NCBI GenBank assembly: GCA_963833375.1
Contig: CAWHXR010000004.1
Span: forward strand, 527,680 to 591,679
Direction: 5' to 3'
Origin: DASUPK01 sp963833375
GTDB lineage: Bacteria > Actinomycetota > Thermoleophilia > Solirubrobacterales > 70-9
DNA: 64,000 nt
Under the pieces are notes generated by a model. The model saw only the letters and a list, made by a program, of their open reading frames with translations. It did no database searches and was not told where the DNA came from. Of the stretch, positions 59,097-64,000 are shown piece after piece; within the stretch, counting starts at the first letter, position 1, and each line of letters opens with the position of its first letter. Made by a program: the position numbers and the translations under genes.

Positions 59097-59571
59097 GCAA
59101 GGAGAGAAGGAGCTCGCTGCGATCGGCGCGAGCATCGGGGCCAACTGCCGGCCCTGCATCGAGCACCATCTGCCAGCGGGGCGCGAGGCCGGACTCTCCG
59201 AGCCGGGCCTCGCCGATGCGGTCGCCGCCGCCCAGGCCGTCCGTCAGGAGGCGATCGAGCTGTTCACGGCCAGGGTCGACGAGCTCCTCGGCCGCGCCGG
59301 TCCGGTGCCGGAACCGGGCCCGGTCGCCGACAGGTCGAGGGCCACGAACTGGTCGCCCTGGGGGCGAGCATCGGGGCCGATTCCGCACCCGCTGCTCGAC
59401 CTCCACATCACAACGGCCCTCGAAGCCGGGCTTGGCCCCACCGAGGTCGAGGCGGCGCTGAAGATGGCTGAGTACGTGCAGGAGCGCGCCGCCGAGATGA
59501 CCGCGGAGAAGCCACCCACGTCCTCGAGGAGAGGAGCACTGCTGCAACAACAGACCGCGGCGGGGAACTGA
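59086..59571 (+). CDS. carboxymuconolactone decarboxylase (AhpD-like) protein, locally frameshifted
   Basis: 161 residues. The first repeat has ASIGANCRPCIEHHLPAGRE with the CxxC-xxx-H redox site of AhpD-like enzymes. A second repeat is expected; the stretch 59330-59395 reads correctly (GHELVALGASIGADS) only in another frame, so two compensating indels seem to have scrambled ~20 residues before LLDLHITTALEAGLGPTEVE. Probable peroxidase-linked or alkylhydroperoxidase-type protein. Confidence 0.7.
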   Translation: MRLEQGEKELAAIGASIGANCRPCIEHHLPAGREAGLSEPGLADAVAAAQAVRQEAIELFTARVDELLGRAGPVPEPGPVADRSRATNWSPWGRASGPIPHPLLDLHITTALEAGLGPTEVEAALKMAEYVQERAAEMTAEKPPTSSRRGALLQQQTAAGN

Positions 59572-59603
59572 GCGCAGAGAACCCACGAGAGAAAGGAGAT
59601 CCC

Positions 59604-59801
59604 ATGCAACGCAAGTGGATCGACTGCCGCGACTTCCCGGATGAAACCGGCTGCACCCTCTACCTCTCAGGCGAAGAGGAGCATGTCCTCAACGCCGCGG
59701 CCGAGCACGCTGCCTCGGTGCACGGCAAAGAGGACACCCCGGAGCTCCGGGAACAGCTTCGCGGCATGTTGAAAGACGAAGTGGAGATGGCGCACGCTTA
59801 G
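59604..59801 (+). CDS. DUF1059 protein
   Basis: 65 residues: MQRKWIDCRDFPDETGCTLY and HAASVHGKEDTPELREQLRG, the pattern of DUF1059 (C-x-D-x-P, H-x(2)-H near the end of the first helix). Small cytoplasmic proteins of unknown role, often beside stress genes. AGAAAGGAG lies upstream of ATG. Confidence 0.8.
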   Translation: MQRKWIDCRDFPDETGCTLYLSGEEEHVLNAAAEHAASVHGKEDTPELREQLRGMLKDEVEMAHA

Positions 59802-59831
59802 GCGTGCGTCACTTCCGCGGAGGGGGTTTCG

Positions 59832-59987
59832 ATGATGAGGCACTCTCATATGCTCTGGTTCTGCGGAGGCCTGATGGTTCTCGCCGTAGTCCTGGCCGTG
59901 GCAGGGGCGGGGGCGTTCGCGTTTCTCGCGCCGCTCGGCTGCGTGGCGATGATGGGCATGATGGTCTGGATGATGGTTCGGCATTAG
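59832..59987 (+). CDS. very small Met/His-containing membrane prot​ein
   Basis: 51 residues: MMRHSHMLWFCGGLMVLAVV then a glycine-alanine membrane stretch and MMGMMVWMMVRH. One or two membrane helices; the Met and His residues could bind copper or similar ions, an inference only. GGAGGGGG precedes the start. Part of the same cluster. Confidence 0.55.
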   Translation: MMRHSHMLWFCGGLMVLAVVLAVAGAGAFAFLAPLGCVAMMGMMVWMMVRH

Positions 59988-60017
59988 TCCCGACGGGGGC
60001 CATCGCGACCAGCACAG

Positions 60018-60797
60018 GTGAGTGGCTTGGCAAACGACCGCGTCGGAACGCTTGCCTGGGCGCGGGCGACGAACGGCATCCTGCGCCCCCGCGATCGGGT
60101 GGCGATCTTGCGCCAGGCGATCGCGACTCAGCTGGAGGGGGTGATAGGGCGCAGCCGACGGCGCCTTGGGGTTGGCGCCGATCGCCTCGCACAAGTCGAT
60201 CTGCACGAGCTGCGCCTGCCGGACTCCGCGCTGTGCCGCGAGGCCGAGCGGATCTGCGAAGAGGCAACGCCCCGGACGATCGTCAATCACGCCTATCGCT
60301 CTTACGTGTGGGCGACCATTCTCGCGTCGCGTGACCGTCTCCACTTCGATGAGGAGCTGCTCTACGTCGCCTGCCTCCTGCACGACGTGGGGTTCGTCGA
60401 GAGCGAAGACCCGGTTGGGCCCCGCTGCTTCACGCTGAAGGGGGCCGAGGCCGCGCTTGCCCTACCGGACGCACCTGGTTGGAGCGAGGAGCGCAAGCGC
60501 GCCGCGGCGGAGGCGATCACCATGCATCTGAATCTGCGCGTCCCGCTCGATCGGGGCATCGAGCCTTACCTCACCTTCGCCGGTTCTCGACTCGACGCCA
60601 TCGGCTACCGCGCGTGGCACCTTCATCCGGACACAATGGAGGCGGTGGTCGGTCGCTACCCGCGCGAACGGATGAAGGATGCGTTCGCTCGCACCATGAA
60701 CGCGCAGGCCGCGATGAGCCCCGGGTCGAGGGCGCATTTCTACACCCGCCGCCTCCGCGGCAACCGGTTTGTACGGCGGGCGCCCTTCGCCGAGTAA
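60018..60797 (+). CDS. HD-domain phosphohydrolase-like protein
   Basis: 259 residues with GTG start. The HD motif set is present: RTIVNHAYRSYVWATILASR (first His) and LLYVACLLHDVGFVESEDP (His-Asp), then AAAEAITMHLNLRVPLDRG. HD proteins hydrolyse phosphates on nucleotides or small metabolites; close relatives of this size are often annotated as HD-domain proteins of unknown substrate. It ends 52 bp before a SnoaL relic on the other strand. Confidence 0.8.
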   Translation: MSGLANDRVGTLAWARATNGILRPRDRVAILRQAIATQLEGVIGRSRRRLGVGADRLAQVDLHELRLPDSALCREAERICEEATPRTIVNHAYRSYVWATILASRDRLHFDEELLYVACLLHDVGFVESEDPVGPRCFTLKGAEAALALPDAPGWSEERKRAAAEAITMHLNLRVPLDRGIEPYLTFAGSRLDAIGYRAWHLHPDTMEAVVGRYPRERMKDAFARTMNAQAAMSPGSRAHFYTRRLRGNRFVRRAPFAE

Positions 60798-60819
60798 TCG
60801 CTGATGCGATGTTCGAGCG

Positions 60820-60839
60820 CCGCTTCTCGTCCAAAGCGG
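60820..60839. repeat. half repeat (TCGTCC hairpin)
   Basis: CCGCTTCTCGTCCAAAGCGG, one C in the arm. Located 10 bp past the stop of the SnoaL pseudogene, the usual side. Confidence 0.75.
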
Positions 60840-60849
60840 TACTTCTGAA

Positions 60850-61243
60850 CTACTCCGACAGCCCGGCGGCTTCGAGGGCTTCTTCGCGGTCGAAGAATCC
60901 TTGTCCGCGAATGACCTTGCCGTCGCGGAAGGTCCAGAGTTGGAAGACCTCCATGTGACCTCCGCGCCGCTCTGCTTGCCTCTCCCACGGAAGTTGACTG
61001 CGAGCACGCTGTCCTCGGCCTCGATCACCTCCTGCGGCTCCGCGTGAGGTTCGTCGAACTCCTGCCAAAACTGCTCCAGAAAGCGCGTGAAGCCCTCCAG
61101 ACCTCGAAAGCCGCCGCCGAGGCCGACGAGAGCGCCGCCGGTACGTATTCGAATCTCGGTGCCGCCAGCGTCGCCCATCCGAAGTCGCCGTGGTTCCAAC
61201 GCTCAGTAGGCACCGCGAATGACCTCGACTTTCTCCTGCGCAT
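60850..61243 (-). pseudogene. SnoaL-like gene with several frameshifts
   Basis: ATGCGCAGGAGAAAG matches the array start with 2 nt deleted; then VEVIRGAY, ERWNHGDF, FTRFLEQFWQEFDEPHAEPQ, SVLAVNFRGRGKQSGAE and VFQLWTFRDGKVIRGQGFF to EALEAAGLSE, spread over three frames. At least three indels. Confidence 0.65.
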
Positions 61244-61252
61244 CGCCCTCCC

Positions 61253-61258
61253 AGTATC
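61253..61258 (-). promoter_or_regulatory. GATACT box of SnoaL pseudogene
   Basis: ACGAGATACTGGGAGGGCG before ATG, 9-nt spacing. Confidence 0.5.
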
Positions 61259-61265
61259 TCGTGGC

Positions 61266-61368
61266 GAGGTCAGGGCTGGGACAGGATCGCGCCGCAACCT
61301 AGATCAGTCCTGAGCAGCGATGAAAGACGGTGCTGTACCCCCTTGAAAGGGCGAGCCGCGGTGGGAAC
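61266..61368 (+). promoter_or_regulatory. duplicated leader region, copy 2 (103 bp)
   Basis: Counterpart of 58366-58468, again between a divergent SnoaL start and a plus-strand membrane-protein gene. Stem AGCA-G-CG / CG-G-TGCT is altered on both sides relative to copy 1 but still pairs. Confidence 0.55.
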
Positions 61369-61399
61369 ATCCTCAAGGAGCTTCCGATCGGGGGTGCAA

Positions 61400-61708
61400 A
61401 TGAACTCCGTACTTACCGTTGTCGCTGACAACAACTGGGATATGCACGGCGACGTCAGCACGGGATGGATGATCGTGGTGATGATCGGCATGGTGCTCTT
61501 CTGGGCAGCGGTAATCCTCGGGATCGTCTGGCTCGTCCGCGGCGCCTCCAGCGGCGGCTGGCACTGGGGAGGAGAGCGAAAGGAGACGCCGAGCGAGATC
61601 CTCGAGCGCCGCTTCGCCGAAGGCGCAATTTCGGTCGAGGACTACGAACAGCGGCGAGAGGTGATCGCAGGCGGGACTCGTGACGATCAGGCCGCTGGCG
61701 ACGACTAG
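61400..61708 (+). CDS. SHOCT-domain membrane protein
   Basis: 102 residues from MNSVLTVVADNNWDMHGDVS. One membrane helix (VVMIGMVLFWAAVILGIVWL) and a C-terminal SHOCT motif (SEILERRFAEGAISVEDYEQ). SHOCT segments often sit at the end of small membrane proteins and may mediate oligomerisation. The start is the last Met before the family-like body. Confidence 0.75.
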   Translation: MNSVLTVVADNNWDMHGDVSTGWMIVVMIGMVLFWAAVILGIVWLVRGASSGGWHWGGERKETPSEILERRFAEGAISVEDYEQRREVIAGGTRDDQAAGDD

Positions 61709-61781
61709 AGGCGGCAGCTTGAATGAATGGAGGGGGTGAGCGATGGGCGGGCCGAGCAAGGAGTAGGTGGAGAGTGGAGCC

Positions 61782-61957
61782 ATGAAAGGCCTCGGGAAGC
61801 ACATGGCGATCTGTGGAGTCTTCGTCGCCGTTGCCATCGTCCTTGTCGCCACCGCAACGAGCGTCGCCATCTCATCCCGGTTGCGGCCTGCGTCGTAATG
61901 AGGGGTGTGATGATGGCCGCGATGGGGATGTTCGCCGGGCGCCATGGCGAGCACTGA
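61782..61957 (+). pseudogene. small membrane protein, frameshifted
   Basis: MKGLGKHMAICGVFVAVAIV and LVATATS, then in the next frame HLIPVAACVVMRGVMMAAMG ending GRHGEH. One indel near 61870. Its end overlaps the ABC ATPase start by 14 bp. Confidence 0.5.
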
Positions 61958-62630
61958 GACACCGACGGCTGCTGAAGCAGCCGAGGCAGCGCCCCGGGGC
62001 GCAGTCCTGCGCGTTCACGGTCTGCGGAAGTCCTTCCATCGAGGCTTGCCACCGCGCCGGCGCCCGATCGAGGTGCTGAAGGGCGCCGAGCTCGAGGTCC
62101 GGCCGGGCAGCTGGTCGGGCTGGTCGGCGAGAACGGCTCCGGGAAGAGCACGCTGATGCAGATCGTCGTCGGCCTTTGAAACGCGATGGGGGCGAGGTCG
62201 AGCGGCCCGAGCGCCTCGGCTACTGCCCGCAGGTCCCGATGGTCTGGGAGAAGCTGACCGTCGACGAGCACTTCGAGCTCTTCGCCGAGGCCTACGGGCT
62301 GGAGGAGGCGGAGCGGGAGCGCGCCGAGGAGTCGCTGCTGGACGAGCTGCAGTTCGAGCGCTACCGCGCCTACCGGGTCGAGGAGCTCTCCGGCGGCACC
62401 CGCCAGAAGCTCAACCTCGCGCTCGCGCTGATGCACGAGCCGCAGCTGCTGCTGCTCGACGAGCCCTACTCGGGCTTCGACTGGGAGACCTACCTGCGCT
62501 TCTGGGAGATGAGCGAGCGCCGCCGCGACGCAGGGCATGGGGATCCTGATCGTCTCCCACCTCCTGGCCGAGCGCGAGCGGCTCGATCGGCTCTACACGC
62601 TGGTCGACGGCAAGGCGCGTGCTCGAGTGA
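61944..62630 (+). pseudogene. ABC transporter ATPase, frameshifted
   Basis: Start MASTETPTAAEAAEAAPRGA; VLRVHGLRKSFHRG, then Walker A LVGLVGENGSGKSTLM in another frame, GYCPQVPMVWEKLTVDEHFE (Q-loop), signature VEELSGGTRQKLNLALAL, Walker B QLLLLDEPYSGFDW and the H-loop LIVSHLLAERERL. All motifs exist, but at least three indels (near 62112, 62177 and 62535) break the gene. Exporter-type ATPase. Confidence 0.75.
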
Positions 62631-63334
62631 GCGGCCCTGGCCGAGTCGGCGGCAGCTTCGTGCGCGAGCACCTGCGCACGCCGCTGACCCTCATCCTGCT
62701 GGTCGCGATCCCGGTCTTCTTCGTCCTGATCTTCGCCAGCGTCGCTCGGCGAATTCGCCGAGGCCCTTGGCGGACCCTCGCCGGCAGCGCGGCGACCGCG
62801 ATCAGCGCCGGCTGGGCGGCGGCCTTCCTCTGCGGCACGCTGGCCTTCTTCCAGGTCGCCTCCTCGCGCAGCGCCGACCGCCGCCTGGCGCGGCCGGCCT
62901 CGGCGCCGGGCGAGTCGGCTCTGGCCGGATCGCCGCCGCGATCGCCTCGGCATCATCGTCAGCGCAATCGCCTACCTGACGCTCTGGCTGCGCAGCGGCA
63001 TCGAGCATCCCGCCCACGCCGCGGCCGCGATCTTCGCCTTCGCCCTGATCTACATCGGCATCGGCGCCCTGATCGGCGCCTTCGTCTCCGATCCGCTGAA
63101 CGGATCGCTGCTGGTCGTGCTGGTCTTCGCCGTCGAGTCTTCTCCGGGCCGCAGATGACCTCCAACAGCCTGTTCAGCTGACGCCAACCCGCGACGCCGC
63201 GAACCTGCTGATCGCCGCGGGCAGCGGCCAGGGCTCGCCAAGCGGCGACTGGATCGACGTCGCCGCGGTCGCCGTCGGTCGCCCTGGCAGTCGCCACTGG
63301 CGCCTTCTGGCTCGCCGCTCGGCGCGAGGCCTGA
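62627..63334 (+). pseudogene. ABC-2-type permease, frameshifted
   Basis: GTG start overlapping the ATPase stop. Membrane segments LTLILLVAIPVFFVLIFASV, ISAGWAAAFLCGTLAFFQVA, FAFALIYIGIGALIGAF and LLVVLVFAV, ending VALAVATGAFWLAARREA. Several indels (about 62750, 62900, 62945, 63140, 63275). Confidence 0.65.
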
Positions 63335-63335
63335 G

Positions 63336-64000
63336 ATGTCGGCGCGGGCCTGGGCGGCGACCGCGATGGCCTTCCGCGAACAGCTGCGCCGGCCGCTGGT
63401 GCTGATCCTGCTGGTCCTCGTCCCCGCCTACGTGGTCACCCGCAGCATCGCCGAGACCCAGCCGACCCCCGGACTTCGCCCTGCCCGGCGACGTCCTGGT
63501 GACGACGACGATGAAGGAGCTGCACGGGGCGATCATGGCCGGCATGGCGATCGCCTTCGTCGCCGGCGCTGGCGGCGTCTTCGTCATGCAGGCGGCGCTT
63601 GCGGGCGACCGGCGGCTGGTCGTCGCCGGCTTTCGGCCGGGCGAGACGGTGATCGCCCGCCTCGTCGTCCTGCTGGCGGCGACGGCGCTGGTCGTCGCGG
63701 TGGCCCGCTCGCGACCGCGTTCTACTTCACCCGCGTCCTGGCTCCGTTCGTTGCCGCCCTGCCTGATCGGGTTGATCTACGGCCGCATCGGCGCGCTGTC
63801 GGGGCTGTGCTCGAGCCGGCTCGCCGCGACCTACTTGATGCTCTTTCTGGTGATGACCGACCTCGGAATCGTGCAGAACCCGATGTTCCATACCACTCCC
63901 GGCCGGTTCGCCTGGCTGCTGCCCGGCTACGGACCTTCGCGGGTGATGTACGAGGGCGCCTTCTCACAGCTTCCACGCTGCCGGCGCGCTGGCGATCGGG
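63336..64000 (+). pseudogene. second ABC-2-type permease, frameshifted and edge-truncated
   Basis: MSARAWAATAMAFREQLRRP then VLILLVLVPAYVVTRSIAET; after an indel near 63465 ALPGDVLVTTTMKELHGAIM and AGMAIAFVAGAGGVFVMQAA, then ATYLMLFLVMTDLGIVQNPM. Cut by the window end. With the two genes before it this makes a complete ABC exporter operon. Confidence 0.65.

Noticed and set aside
19554..60839. CRISPR array formed by the hairpin repeats
   Set aside because: Copies are isolated, kilobases apart, without regular spacers and without cas genes.
19554..60839. Integron attC sites with SnoaL gene cassettes
   Set aside because: Stems are only 7 bp with fixed loops, there is no R/L box structure and no IntI-like integrase in the window. 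The cassette analogy is kept only as a hypothesis.

Overview
The window looks like a high-GC actinobacterial chromosome, most probably of the class Thermoleophilia (Solirubrobacterales-like). I infer this from the base composition, the many small SnoaL-like proteins beginning MSQENVE and ending EAAGL(R/S)E, the Lys-rich secreted surface proteins, and the RTX, DUF2252 and DUF6941 genes. Frameshifts are frequent throughout (MOSC, CPBP, the Lipoprotein_15-type gene, IS transposases, the ABC transporter at the right edge). Either the region is decaying or the assembly keeps uncorrected single-base indels; the sequence alone cannot decide.

Layout. 0-17 kb is mostly ordinary: a LuxR/MalT-like regulator (edge-truncated), DUF2252, YciI, a first SnoaL gene, a secreted SGNH hydrolase, an HTH-plus-membrane protein, a membrane cytochrome c, lipoproteins, two linked gene pairs sharing an Asp/Asn/Gly-rich C-terminal motif, a 922-residue LuxR regulator divergent from an alpha/beta hydrolase, and an RTX-repeat protein. 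17-38 kb is accessory: SnoaL tandem arrays (17.6, 20.7-22.7, 36.4-37.6 kb), terminase debris, broken secreted-protein and MOSC genes, four paralogous secreted Lys-rich proteins (three here, one at 46.3 kb), DegV, OsmC, an AarF/ABC1 kinase, an IS481 element and the first IS110-family element. 38-54 kb holds a large polysaccharide deacetylase, phage-like debris, an intact IS110-family element, a beta-carbonic anhydrase, a third SnoaL array (47.5-48.7 kb), a second copy of the first IS110 element, a CPBP protease pseudogene fused to a terminase fragment, and a minus-strand operon of tiny phage-like genes ending near a tRNA-Met 3' fragment. 54-64 kb has a VOC protein, a RibD-type reductase, an IS30 element, broken SnoaL genes, a cluster of small stress- or metal-flavoured proteins (YgaP-like, CMD, DUF1059, HD, SHOCT) and a frameshifted ABC exporter.

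Three interlocking patterns stand out. (1) A dispersed double-hairpin repeat, 7-bp stems with invariant 6-nt loops CCATGC and TCGTCC, occurs about 19 times, often abutting SnoaL stop codons or the SnoaL promoter. (2) SnoaL genes form head-to-tail arrays with exactly 3 nt (GCG) between stop and start at all eight junctions, conserved first and last codons, a near-leaderless promoter motif (GATACT 9 nt before ATG), and relics where a different gene occupies a SnoaL slot. (3) Three IS110-family elements with IS1111-like layout (72-102 bp upstream of the transposase, about 160 bp downstream) are inserted precisely in the loops of that repeat. Two copies of one element sit in the TCGTCC loop and a related element sits in the CCATGC loop. 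Straddling each transposase stop codon is a small hairpin (covarying stem, identical loop) flanked by two short stretches that match the left and right halves of that element's own target. This is what the target-binding loop of a bridge RNA (seekRNA) should look like, and it predicts that the repeat is the programmed landing site of these elements.
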